Made by a program: the position numbers and the translations under genes
Notes under the pieces: model-generated
What the model was told of the DNA's origin: nothing
Database searches by the model: none
The model's input: only the letters and a program-made list of their open reading frames with translations
Shown here: positions 16,600 to 24,841 of the stretch, one piece after another
How positions within the stretch are numbered: the first letter of the stretch is position 1
Layout of the letters: every line of letters starts with the position of its first letter
NCBI GenBank assembly: GCA_964369225.1
Contig: CAYJER010000001.1
Coordinates: forward strand, 62,001 to 126,000
Source: SIG603 sp964369225
Lineage (GTDB): Bacteria > Bacillota > Clostridia > Oscillospirales > Acutalibacteraceae
Reading direction: 5' to 3'
Length of the DNA stretch: 64,000 nucleotides

Positions 16600-17277
16600 A
16601 GCAAATAAAAACCATGGTTTAAGGTAATTATAATTCATTTTATTATAAAAAATGTCATTTTCATTTTCTTCTTTAAGCAAATAAAGAGTTCTACCTGAAA
16701 GTCCATTCTCTAATTCTTGCAAGACTTTTCTTCCTAAACCCTTATATCTATATTCTTTTTTAGTAGCAATTGCCGTTACAATCGCATAATCGCTTGTAAT
16801 ATATGAACATAGGGCTACCGCTACTATTTTTCCATCTTCAATTATAGTTGAAATTAAACCCTGTCCTCTTCTTAATTTTAAAAGAGTGTCAAGCATAAAT
16901 CCTTCATAATCGAGCTTCATTGAGCAATCTTTTAAAAGCTCATAAACTTCTTTAATTCTATCAAAATACACGCATGGTATTTCTTTTTTATTTCCATCTA
17001 TTTTTTTAACTAAAACTTCACCTTTTTGTATTGCTTTCAAATTTAGTTTATCGCTTGAACACAAAACAGTCTTAGGTGAAATTAGTTTAACAAATTCTTT
17101 GCAGGGTTCACCGCTTACAGTCATATTATCACCCCACAAACAGTAATATGTATCCTTACTCTTCCAAAGCATAATTTGATTATCTATTTCGCTGTATGTT
17201 TTTGCGGTTGCCTCTATCTTAACGCCGAACACATCTTTTAATGTTTCTATGCTATTAATTAACTCTATTTTTTCCAT
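16594..17277 (-). CDS. GNAT-family N-acetyltransferase
   Basis: A 227-residue protein with a C-terminal GNAT domain. The core strand GKIVAVALCSYIT leads into AIVTAIATKKEYRYKGLGRK, where RYKGLG is the acetyl-CoA pyrophosphate loop (around residues 180-185). The N-terminal 110 residues form a family-specific half with no motif I recognise. It transfers an acetyl group from acetyl-CoA to an unknown amine. AAGGGAAG lies before the ATG. The last codons and TAA stop fall inside the conserved flank of repeat copy C3, so the extreme C-terminus is repeat-encoded. Confidence 0.82.
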   Translation of the reverse strand: MEKIELINSIETLKDVFGVKIEATAKTYSEIDNQIMLWKSKDTYYCLWGDNMTVSGEPCKEFVKLISPKTVLCSSDKLNLKAIQKGEVLVKKIDGNKKEIPCVYFDRIKEVYELLKDCSMKLDYEGFMLDTLLKLRRGQGLISTIIEDGKIVAVALCSYITSDYAIVTAIATKKEYRYKGLGRKVLQELENGLSGRTLYLLKEENENDIFYNKMNYNYLKPWFLFAR

Positions 17278-17296
17278 AACTTCCCTTTAAATGCAA

Positions 17297-17321
17297 TAAG
17301 ACGGCTTTTAAAGCCGTCTAA
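17297..17321 (-). terminator. Terminator after secG
   Basis: A near-perfect palindrome AGACGGC-TTTTAAA-GCCGTCT just after the secG stop. The U-run is weak (TTATTG), so it is perhaps a processing or attenuating hairpin. Confidence 0.65.
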
Positions 17322-17332
17322 ATAAATTCTTA

Positions 17333-17578
17333 TCATGTGAAATACATTACTATATTTACAACAATTACAATTAAGAAAAATCCTATTGCAAAGAATTTTG
17401 TACCTTTTGCTAACATTGCATCCACTGTTCTGGCTGAATTCTTAGAAAGGAATGTATCAGCAGCACCACTGATTGCGCCTAAATTCTTTTGATTTCCCTC
17501 TTGGAAAAGCACAACCGCAATAAGAACAAGTGAAAAAACTATAAGTAAACTTGCGAAAACGATCTCTATAGCTCCCAT
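17333..17578 (-). CDS. secG: Preprotein translocase subunit SecG
   Basis: An 81-residue, two-helix membrane protein: residues about 4-26 and 58-79 are hydrophobic. The conserved cytoplasmic loop LFQEGNQKNLGAISGAAD lies between them. It is an auxiliary part of the SecYEG channel. The length is normal and the start has an AGGAGG site. It is not in an obvious operon with other Sec genes, which is usual. Confidence 0.93.
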   Translation of the reverse strand: MGAIEIVFASLLIVFSLVLIAVVLFQEGNQKNLGAISGAADTFLSKNSARTVDAMLAKGTKFFAIGFFLIVIVVNIVMYFT

Positions 17579-17651
17579 AATAAACCTCCTTGTATTTACT
17601 TCACTAAATTATAGCATAAACTCTAAGAAAATTCAAGCCTATTTTAGAAAA

Positions 17652-18110
17652 TTACCTTAATTTTGCAAAAAAACTTTTCATAAGTTCAAGAGACTCTTCT
17701 TCCATAAAGCCTCTGTATACTAAAGGCGTATGAGTAAAATTCATTTTTGTAAAATCTACCAATCCACCAAGGCAACCTGACCGCTGTTCATGTGCTGCAA
17801 AAATCACTCTGTCTATTCTCGAATTGATTATAGCACCCATGCACATCGGGCAAGGCTCAAGGCTTATGTAGATATTAGCACCGCTAAGTCTCCATGTTCC
17901 AAGTTTTTCTGAAGCCTGCTTAATTGCTAGAACTTCGGCATGTGCTGTCGGGTCTAATAAGCTTTCTTTTAGATTATGGCTAAAGGCTATTACCTCTCCA
18001 TTAAGTTCAATCAACGCACCGACAGGCACTTCACCTAAATCACCTGCTATTTTTGCAAGCTTTAAGCATTGCAACATATGTTTTTTATTCGGCAAAAATT
18101 CAGTGTTCAT
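17652..18110 (-). CDS. tadA: tRNA-specific adenosine deaminase
   Basis: A 152-residue zinc deaminase that converts the wobble adenosine of tRNA-Arg(ACG) to inosine. The zinc and catalytic site HAE is in TAHAEVLAI, and the two zinc cysteines are in EPCPMCMGA. The family's C-terminal block EQRSGCLGG is also present. The start overlaps the stop of the upstream CPBP gene by four bases (ATGA), so it is translationally coupled. Confidence 0.95.
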   Translation of the reverse strand: MNTEFLPNKKHMLQCLKLAKIAGDLGEVPVGALIELNGEVIAFSHNLKESLLDPTAHAEVLAIKQASEKLGTWRLSGANIYISLEPCPMCMGAIINSRIDRVIFAAHEQRSGCLGGLVDFTKMNFTHTPLVYRGFMEEESLELMKSFFAKLR

Positions 18111-19096
18111 ATTAACAGAACTGTTAGCAACACAGTGAATACTACATAAGCTATAAAACCTAATGAGGTTACTGTAGCTTTTACTTTCTCGCCAGTGCTA
18201 AGGTCTCTGAAATTATTCTCTAAATGAAGATTATTTCTCTCTCTTATTAATAAAAATACAGTGCAGATTACTCCAATTAATATTACTCCAATAAATATAG
18301 TAGCAATTATCAATTCTACTTGAGTTTGCGGTAAACTAGATTCAGCTAAAAGTGTCATTGTAATTGAAAGTGCATTGTTTAAGAAGTGCATTGCAACAGG
18401 AACCCATATGTTAGAAGTTTTAATGTAGATAAATCCCCAAACCATGCCCATAACAAAAGTTGCTACAAAAGAGACAGGATTTCCATGAGCCAAACCAAAC
18501 AATAAGCCTGAAACAATTATTGCAAAAGCATCGCCATATCTTCTTAATTTGCCTAGTATAACGGCTCTGAATAAAAACTCTTCAAACAAGGCTGGAATTA
18601 CAGCTATCGCAAAAAATAGAGAAATAATTGAAAGTGGATCATGCGCTACTGCAATACTCGGTGCAGAAATTTCTACACCGTATTGACCTAACATTTCGAC
18701 TACAAGATTTATAGGAATATTTATAAGAAGTACAAGCGATGATGCCGCAAAAACATACAAAGGAGCAGAAGCATTTGCTTTTTTTGTATAGATAACATCA
18801 TCAAATTTGGTCTCAGACACTTTTAAATATATATATGATGGTATAAATATTGCCAAAGAACTAACTAAGGCGGTGTACATCATACTAAATGGAACAGAAC
18901 TTAACATCATGGCATAAATGTTCAAACCAAACATTCCACCTATGAATATAAGAAATATTTCAAAAATAAATGATATAACAAAAGTAGAAGCAAAAAACAT
19001 CAACGCAGTAACGGCACATCCTGTGACTTGTGATTTGATTTTTTTACGCTTTAAAGTTTCAGCATCTATATGACCAAATTTTTTATCAAACACCAT
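18107..19096 (-). CDS. CPBP-family intramembrane metalloprotease
   Basis: A 329-residue membrane protein with about eight hydrophobic helices. The Abi/CPBP signature is clear: EEFLFRAVI (motif EExxxR) near residue 170, then FGLAHGN with the second metal histidine, and VAMHFLNN. In eukaryotes the family removes CAAX tripeptides; in bacteria it is tied to bacteriocin immunity, regulated proteolysis or unknown roles. There is no strong ribosome binding site ahead of the ATG, so low expression or another start is possible. It is the first gene of a pair with tadA. Confidence 0.85.
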   Translation of the reverse strand: MVFDKKFGHIDAETLKRKKIKSQVTGCAVTALMFFASTFVISFIFEIFLIFIGGMFGLNIYAMMLSSVPFSMMYTALVSSLAIFIPSYIYLKVSETKFDDVIYTKKANASAPLYVFAASSLVLLINIPINLVVEMLGQYGVEISAPSIAVAHDPLSIISLFFAIAVIPALFEEFLFRAVILGKLRRYGDAFAIIVSGLLFGLAHGNPVSFVATFVMGMVWGFIYIKTSNIWVPVAMHFLNNALSITMTLLAESSLPQTQVELIIATIFIGVILIGVICTVFLLIRERNNLHLENNFRDLSTGEKVKATVTSLGFIAYVVFTVLLTVLLI

Positions 19097-19136
19097 GTTT
19101 TGATTGTTTTGTAAATTGTAAATCTTAACCCACTCC

Positions 19137-21011
19137 TTACATTATACTGCAAATTTTATTTGAAAAATCTACAGGATCTTCAATCTCTAAGCCTTCAATA
19201 ATCAAGGCTTGATTGTACAGTATCTCGGCGTATATGGATAGCTTTTCTTTGTCTTCTTCAAATAGTTTCACTAATGAAGCAAACACTGTGTGGTTAGGGT
19301 TAATCTCTAATACTTTTTCTGCCTTTACCTTGTCAGCATTTGGCATAGAGTTAATTACTTTTTCCATTTCAATGCTTATTTCTCCGTGTGAAGATATGCA
19401 AACTGGGTGGCTCTTAAGTTTTGATGATAAAACAACGTCTGCTACTTTTGAGTTTAGGCTATTTTTCATTAGCTCTAGTAGGTCTTTGTTGTCTTCTTTT
19501 TTCTTTTCTGTTTCTGCTTTTTCCTCGTCAGTTGCAAGGTCTAGGTTTTCGTCAGAAACATTCTTAAATTGTTTACCTTCGTATTCCATTAGAACTTTAA
19601 GTGCAAACTCGTCTACATTATCGCTTAGGAATAAAACTTCATAACCTCTTGAGCTTACAGCCTCAACTTGTGGAAGCATTGCAATTCTGTCTACTGATTC
19701 ACCGCAAGCATAATAAATATTCTCTTGTGACTCCTGCATTCTAGCTACATATTCTGCAATTGTAGTAAGTTTTTTCTCGTTAGAGCTTGTAAATAACAGT
19801 AAATCTTTTAGCTCATCTTTGTGCATTCCATACTTATTATAAGTTCCAAACTTAAGTTGTAGACCAAAACTTTTGAAAAATTCTTCATATTTTTCTCTGT
19901 CGTTTTTAAGCATAGACTTAAGCTCTGATGTGATTTTCTTCTCTAATCTACCTGCAATTAGTTTTAGTTGTCTGTCGTGTTGAAGCATCTCTCTTGAAAT
20001 ATTAAGTGATAAATCTTGAGAGTCAACTAGACCCTTTACAAAGCTGTAGTGATCAGGCAATAGATCAGAACACTTCTCCATTATCAAGACACCGCTTGCG
20101 TATAATTGTAGACCTTTTTCAAACTCTTTGCTATAGTAATCCATTGAAGCTGTCTTTGGAATAAACAAAAGAGCATTGAAAGTAGCTGTACCCTCTGTCT
20201 TTGTGCTTATTGTCTTTATAGGATTTTGCCAATCCATAAACTTTTCTTTATAGAAGTTGTCTAGCTCGTCTTCTGCTAACTCTGACTTTGATTTCTTCCA
20301 AATTGGAATCATGCTGTTAAGAGTAACTTCCTCTGTAAAGTGTTCGTACTCACCCTCGCTGTCCTCTTTTGGGTTACTTCTCTCCATCTCCATTTTAATA
20401 GGATAACGGATATAATCAGAATACTTTTTAACCAAAGATTGCACTTTGTATTGCTCTAAGAATTTATCATAGTCAACTTCTTCTGCATTCTCTTTGATGT
20501 GAAGCACAATTTTAGTTCCTATTGTATCTTTTTCAGTCTCTTCAATGTCATAACCTTCTGCACCTAAAGATGTCCATAGGTAAGCTTTATCACTGCCAAA
20601 AGCCTTAGAAGTTACTTCAATTTTATCTGCAACCATAAAAGCAGAATAGAAACCTACACCGAATTGACCTATAATATCAATTTCTTCATTTTTCTCATTA
20701 TTTGACTTAAAGTCAAGCGAGCCACTCTTAGCAATAACACCTAAGTTATTTTCAAGCTCGTCTGCTGTCATACCAATTCCGTTATCAGAAATTGTAACAG
20801 TTCTGTTTTCTTTATCAATCTTAATGCCAATCTCAAAATCGTCTCTTGACAAACCTGAAACTCCGCCTTCGCCTATTGACTTGTAATATAGTTTGTCTAT
20901 AGCGTCACTAGCGTTAGAAATAATTTCTCTTAAAAATATTTCTTTGTGAGTGTAGATTGAGTTTACCATTAAATCTAAAATTCTTTTTGATTCTGTTTTA
21001 AATTGTTTCAT
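19137..21011 (-). CDS. htpG: Molecular chaperone HtpG (Hsp90)
   Basis: A 624-residue bacterial Hsp90. The ATP-binding GHKL domain is marked by REIISNASDAIDKL, ISDNGIGMT and GQFGVGFYSAFMVAD. The middle domain holds NISREMLQHDRQL, and the C-terminal dimerisation domain follows. There is no signal peptide, so it is cytosolic. It has an AGAGGCG ribosome binding site and is apparently transcribed alone, divergent from proB. Confidence 0.97.
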   Translation of the reverse strand: MKQFKTESKRILDLMVNSIYTHKEIFLREIISNASDAIDKLYYKSIGEGGVSGLSRDDFEIGIKIDKENRTVTISDNGIGMTADELENNLGVIAKSGSLDFKSNNEKNEEIDIIGQFGVGFYSAFMVADKIEVTSKAFGSDKAYLWTSLGAEGYDIEETEKDTIGTKIVLHIKENAEEVDYDKFLEQYKVQSLVKKYSDYIRYPIKMEMERSNPKEDSEGEYEHFTEEVTLNSMIPIWKKSKSELAEDELDNFYKEKFMDWQNPIKTISTKTEGTATFNALLFIPKTASMDYYSKEFEKGLQLYASGVLIMEKCSDLLPDHYSFVKGLVDSQDLSLNISREMLQHDRQLKLIAGRLEKKITSELKSMLKNDREKYEEFFKSFGLQLKFGTYNKYGMHKDELKDLLLFTSSNEKKLTTIAEYVARMQESQENIYYACGESVDRIAMLPQVEAVSSRGYEVLFLSDNVDEFALKVLMEYEGKQFKNVSDENLDLATDEEKAETEKKKEDNKDLLELMKNSLNSKVADVVLSSKLKSHPVCISSHGEISIEMEKVINSMPNADKVKAEKVLEINPNHTVFASLVKLFEEDKEKLSIYAEILYNQALIIEGLEIEDPVDFSNKICSIM

Positions 21012-21106
21012 ATAATCGCCTCTCTAATACAATAATTATAATAATATATGATAATACATTTTTATTAATATTGTGTGAACAACTAATAAAAATAATTATA
21101 AAATTG

Positions 21107-21135
21107 TTGATTTTTCAAAGTTTTCATGTTAGAAT
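21107..21135 (+). promoter_or_regulatory. Promoter of proB
   Basis: TTGATT (21107-21112), 17 bases, TAGAAT (21130-21135), about 35 bases ahead of the ATG. Confidence 0.6.
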
Positions 21136-21168
21136 AACCCTAATAAATGAAATAATGAGGATATTAAC

Positions 21169-21954
21169 ATGTTAAAAAACTGTCAAACTATAGTAGTCAA
21201 AGTAGGTACTTCTACACTTACATATGAAAATGGAAAAATGAACTTAAGATTAATCGAAAATCTTTGCAAGACAATTTGCGATCTGCAAAATTCAGGAAAA
21301 CAAATTGTTTTAGTTTCATCTGGTGCAATAGGTGTAGGAGTAGGAAAGCTAGGATTAAGCGAAAGACCAACTGACACAGCTAAGAAACAGGCCTTAGCCG
21401 CCGTTGGTCAATGTGAACTTATGTTTATGTATGATAAATTCTTTGGCGAATACAACAACACTGTAGCGCAAGTTTTGCTGACTGCCGAAGATGTTAATAA
21501 CCCTGTTTCAAGAAAAAATATAGAGAACACCTTTAAAGAATTAATAGGAATGAACATAATCCCTATAGTTAACGAGAATGACACTGTAGCTACCGCTGAA
21601 CTTGAAGGTAAAAATTTTGGCGATAATGATACATTGTCTGCTATAGTTGCAAATATTGTAGATGCCGATTGCCTTGTAATTTTAACTGATATTGACGCAT
21701 TATATACAGCCGACCCTAGAAGCAATAAAGATGCTAAAAGAATTCCAATTGTCACAAATATCAATGACGAAATTCTAAACTATGCCGGAGATGCTGGCTC
21801 TAAAAGAGGAACAGGTGGGATGATAACTAAACTTAAGGCGGCTCAAATTGCCTCAAATTCTAACACCCACACCTGTATTATTAACGGTAATAATCCTAAT
21901 AATCTTTATGATTTACTTGACGGAAAAGATATTGGAACTATTTTTAAAGTTTAA
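21169..21954 (+). CDS. proB: Glutamate 5-kinase, short form without PUA domain
   Basis: A 261-residue amino-acid kinase that phosphorylates glutamate in the first step of proline synthesis. Motifs: VVKVGTSTLT (ATP), VSSGAIGVGVGKLG, NENDTVA and FGDNDTLSA (glutamate site), and KRGTGGMITKLKAAQIA. The C-terminal PUA domain of Escherichia coli-type enzymes is absent, as in many Clostridia. proA is not adjacent. It converges on the ABC transporter gene with a single base between stop codons, leaving no room for a separate terminator. Confidence 0.95.
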   Translation: MLKNCQTIVVKVGTSTLTYENGKMNLRLIENLCKTICDLQNSGKQIVLVSSGAIGVGVGKLGLSERPTDTAKKQALAAVGQCELMFMYDKFFGEYNNTVAQVLLTAEDVNNPVSRKNIENTFKELIGMNIIPIVNENDTVATAELEGKNFGDNDTLSAIVANIVDADCLVILTDIDALYTADPRSNKDAKRIPIVTNINDEILNYAGDAGSKRGTGGMITKLKAAQIASNSNTHTCIINGNNPNNLYDLLDGKDIGTIFKV

Positions 21955-21955
21955 A

Positions 21956-24694
21956 TTATTCTGATCTTAAAGCGATAACTGGATCTTTTTGTGCTGCTTT
22001 TTTAGCTGGTAGAAGACCACCGATTACTGTTACAACAACGCTGATTAACATTAGAATTGCACCAGCTGCTACTGACAGACTTACATTTACAGAAGCGTCG
22101 CCTAAAAGACTTGTTATGACTGCATTTACTGGAATATTTATAAGCATGGTAGCTCCAACACCTATTAAGCCTGAACAAAGTCCTATAATTAGAGTTTCTG
22201 CGTTGAACACTTGAGATATATTAGCTTTTGAAGCTCCTAACGCCCTTAGAACGCCTATTTCTTTAGTTCTTTCAATTACAGAAATATGAGTTATAATACC
22301 AACCATTATACATGAAACCACTAGTGAAACTGCTACGAATGCAATTAATACATATGAGATTGTGTCTACCATAGTAGTCATAACAGAAGTTAGAGATTCT
22401 ACATAGTCTACATATACTATTTGGTTTTCTTCGCTTGCATTAGCGTTATAGTTTTCAATGCTTAATGTTACGCCGTCTTTATCCTCGAAAGTATCTATAT
22501 ATATATTTATAGCGCTTGGTGAGTTGTAGTCTACTTTACCAAAATTCTTAAGGTTTTCGTCGTATGATCCACCTAACATTTCGTCATAAAGTGTCAATAA
22601 AGCATCAGTATCTGGGTCTTCTGCTAACCAATTATCAAGCATCATAGCTAACATTTCATCAGTTACTGTACCTGTTTGAGTAGGCTGACTTGTTTGCTCT
22701 TGTGTATTATCTTGTGAATAATACATAATTAGTGAATATAGGTCCGCCTTTTCTGCTACCCCTAGGTTTGACATATATTCTGTTATGTCTTCAATTTTTT
22801 CTTCATCAGTTTCTGCCTCAAAACCTGCGCCTGTAAGAATGTTTATATCTTCTGATTGCTCTTGAGCTGATACAACTGGACTATTGTTTGAAGTTTCAAT
22901 GATATAATCAGTTAGTGCAGATGTATATGCTACACTTGTAGAAATGCTTGCATCTACTGCACCTTCTACAGGAGCAATTATACCAACAATGTCAAGCTCT
23001 TGCATTCTGTCTTTTACTTCGTTATTCATGTATATGTCTTGCTCTGAAACTAGGCTGAATGTTCCGTCTTCGTTCTCTACATATTTATCACTGTTTGTAA
23101 GCAAGTAGAAATTATGATCTAGGATATCTTGATATGTGAAGTTTATTTGCTCCAATTCTACATCATCTTCAATTTGTTCAGCGTAATCCTTATATTCATC
23201 TGCTGTTATAAGACCTATTTGATATAATGTTTCAGCTGAAATTTGGTAGTTATCATCTGCTACAATTAACACTTCATTGTAATTTTCCGGCCATGAACCA
23301 GTAAGCAATTCATAGTTTTGTTTAACTGTTTCATTTATAGATGAACCGTCTGGTGCTGTAGTCAATTGTGTGAAATTAGATGCACCACTTGAAGATGAAG
23401 AGCCTGCCATCATCATCGTCATCATTTGGCTAGGGTCTCCGCCTTGCATTTGCATAGAGTTAGAGCTTTCCAATAACTCATCAGGGTCTGAATCTGTGTT
23501 GATTAGCAAATTGTTTTTATCATAGGCATATACTGAAAATGAAGTATTATAAGAATAATGAATACCCTCTTCGCCTAGATATTGAGCTATCTCACTGTTT
23601 TCATCATCTAAATACTCTTTAAAAGGAGTTAGGTTATTTGTAATAGTGAAATCGTTAGCTGTCTCTAATTGGTTAAAATCAGTAGTTATGCTACCTGTTT
23701 GAATTGCTACTTCAGCTGAAGTAGGTCTATTCATCGGCATATTTGCAGTCATGTTTATGGATTCTTCAGAAATTGTAATTGGGTATGACGCCATTGTGTC
23801 TCGCTGTAAATCGTTAATATAAGAGTTTACACCGTTTGATAACGATAAAATAAGAGCTATTCCTATAATTCCTATTGAACCGGCGAATGAAGTTAGCAGG
23901 GTACGTTTTTTCTTTGTGTTAAGGTTGCTTAAGCTTAAAGCGAAAGATGTCATCATTTTCATTTTAGACTTTTTCTGTTTGCCTCTTACTCCTGCATCTG
24001 CCACCATTTTTTTTGATACATACTCGTTTGAGTCATCAACTATGTTTCCGTCTTTTAGCTTGATAATTCTTGTTGAATATTCTTCTGCCAATTCAGGGTT
24101 ATGAGTTACCATGACAACAAGCTTTTCTTTTGCAACTTCTTTTAGCAGTTCCATGATTTGTATGCTAGTTTCGGTGTCAAGTGCGCCTGTAGGTTCGTCT
24201 GCTAGTAATATATCGGGGTCATTTACAAGTGATCTAGCAATAGCAACTCTTTGCATTTGTCCGCCTGATAACTGATTAGGTTTTTTATTTAAGTGCTTTT
24301 CAAGACCAACTTTTATAAGAGCTTCTTTAGCACGTTTAGTTCTTTCTGCCTTTGAAACACCGCCTATTGTTAGTGCTAACTCAACGTTTGCTAAAATAGT
24401 TTGGTGGCTTATTAGGTTATAACTTTGGAAGACAAAACCTATTGTGTGGTTTCTGTATGTGTCCCAATCTCTGTCTTTATAATTCTTAGTGGAAACTCCA
24501 TTGATTACAAGATCACCACTGTCGTACTTATCAAGTCCGCCTATAATATTAAGTAGAGTAGTTTTACCTGAACCACTAGGACCTAAAATAGAAACAAACT
24601 CGTTTCTTCTAAGTTCAAGGCTTACCTCGTTCAATGCAACTTGCTCAAGCTCTCCAAGCTTATACTTTTTGTGAATATTTTTAATCTTTAACAT
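21956..24694 (-). CDS. Fused ABC ATPase-FtsX permease (MacB-like)
   Basis: A 912-residue transporter half. The N-terminal ABC domain has GPSGSGKTTLLNIIGG (Walker A), LSGGQMQRVAIARSL (signature) and ILLADEPTGALD (Walker B). Then one membrane helix near residue 275, a long extracellular domain of about 430 residues rich in Gln, Ser and acidic residues, and a C-terminal FtsX bundle with ERTKEIGVLRALGAS. Such pumps move peptides, lipoproteins or antibiotics by mechanotransmission. The start at MLKIKNIHKKY is chosen for AAGGAG upstream; 16 more residues in the open frame lack a site. A MacA-like partner is not adjacent. Confidence 0.9.
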   Translation of the reverse strand: MLKIKNIHKKYKLGELEQVALNEVSLELRRNEFVSILGPSGSGKTTLLNIIGGLDKYDSGDLVINGVSTKNYKDRDWDTYRNHTIGFVFQSYNLISHQTILANVELALTIGGVSKAERTKRAKEALIKVGLEKHLNKKPNQLSGGQMQRVAIARSLVNDPDILLADEPTGALDTETSIQIMELLKEVAKEKLVVMVTHNPELAEEYSTRIIKLKDGNIVDDSNEYVSKKMVADAGVRGKQKKSKMKMMTSFALSLSNLNTKKKRTLLTSFAGSIGIIGIALILSLSNGVNSYINDLQRDTMASYPITISEESINMTANMPMNRPTSAEVAIQTGSITTDFNQLETANDFTITNNLTPFKEYLDDENSEIAQYLGEEGIHYSYNTSFSVYAYDKNNLLINTDSDPDELLESSNSMQMQGGDPSQMMTMMMAGSSSSSGASNFTQLTTAPDGSSINETVKQNYELLTGSWPENYNEVLIVADDNYQISAETLYQIGLITADEYKDYAEQIEDDVELEQINFTYQDILDHNFYLLTNSDKYVENEDGTFSLVSEQDIYMNNEVKDRMQELDIVGIIAPVEGAVDASISTSVAYTSALTDYIIETSNNSPVVSAQEQSEDINILTGAGFEAETDEEKIEDITEYMSNLGVAEKADLYSLIMYYSQDNTQEQTSQPTQTGTVTDEMLAMMLDNWLAEDPDTDALLTLYDEMLGGSYDENLKNFGKVDYNSPSAINIYIDTFEDKDGVTLSIENYNANASEENQIVYVDYVESLTSVMTTMVDTISYVLIAFVAVSLVVSCIMVGIITHISVIERTKEIGVLRALGASKANISQVFNAETLIIGLCSGLIGVGATMLINIPVNAVITSLLGDASVNVSLSVAAGAILMLISVVVTVIGGLLPAKKAAQKDPVIALRSE

Positions 24695-24749
24695 AATTAA
24701 TCTCCTTTTATATTGTTTGTTGATTACGAGTGTTATTATCACACAAGTT

Positions 24750-24777
24750 CTTCAACTCAACTTCAACTCAAACTCAA
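24750..24777 (-). promoter_or_regulatory. Tandem 11-bp direct repeats upstream of the ABC transporter gene
   Basis: On the plus strand CTTCAACTCAA occurs twice head to tail (24750-24760, 24761-24771), followed by ACTCAA. Read toward the gene this is TTGAGTTGAAG twice, ending close to a TAATAA that may be the -10. An 11-bp period fits an OmpR-type response regulator or similar DNA-binding protein. Which one is unknown. Confidence 0.5.
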
Positions 24778-24841
24778 TTTTTCTTCAACTTTATTGAGTT
24801 TAGCCATATAAAAGGAGATTTTTTCATTTGTTTACATTCTA

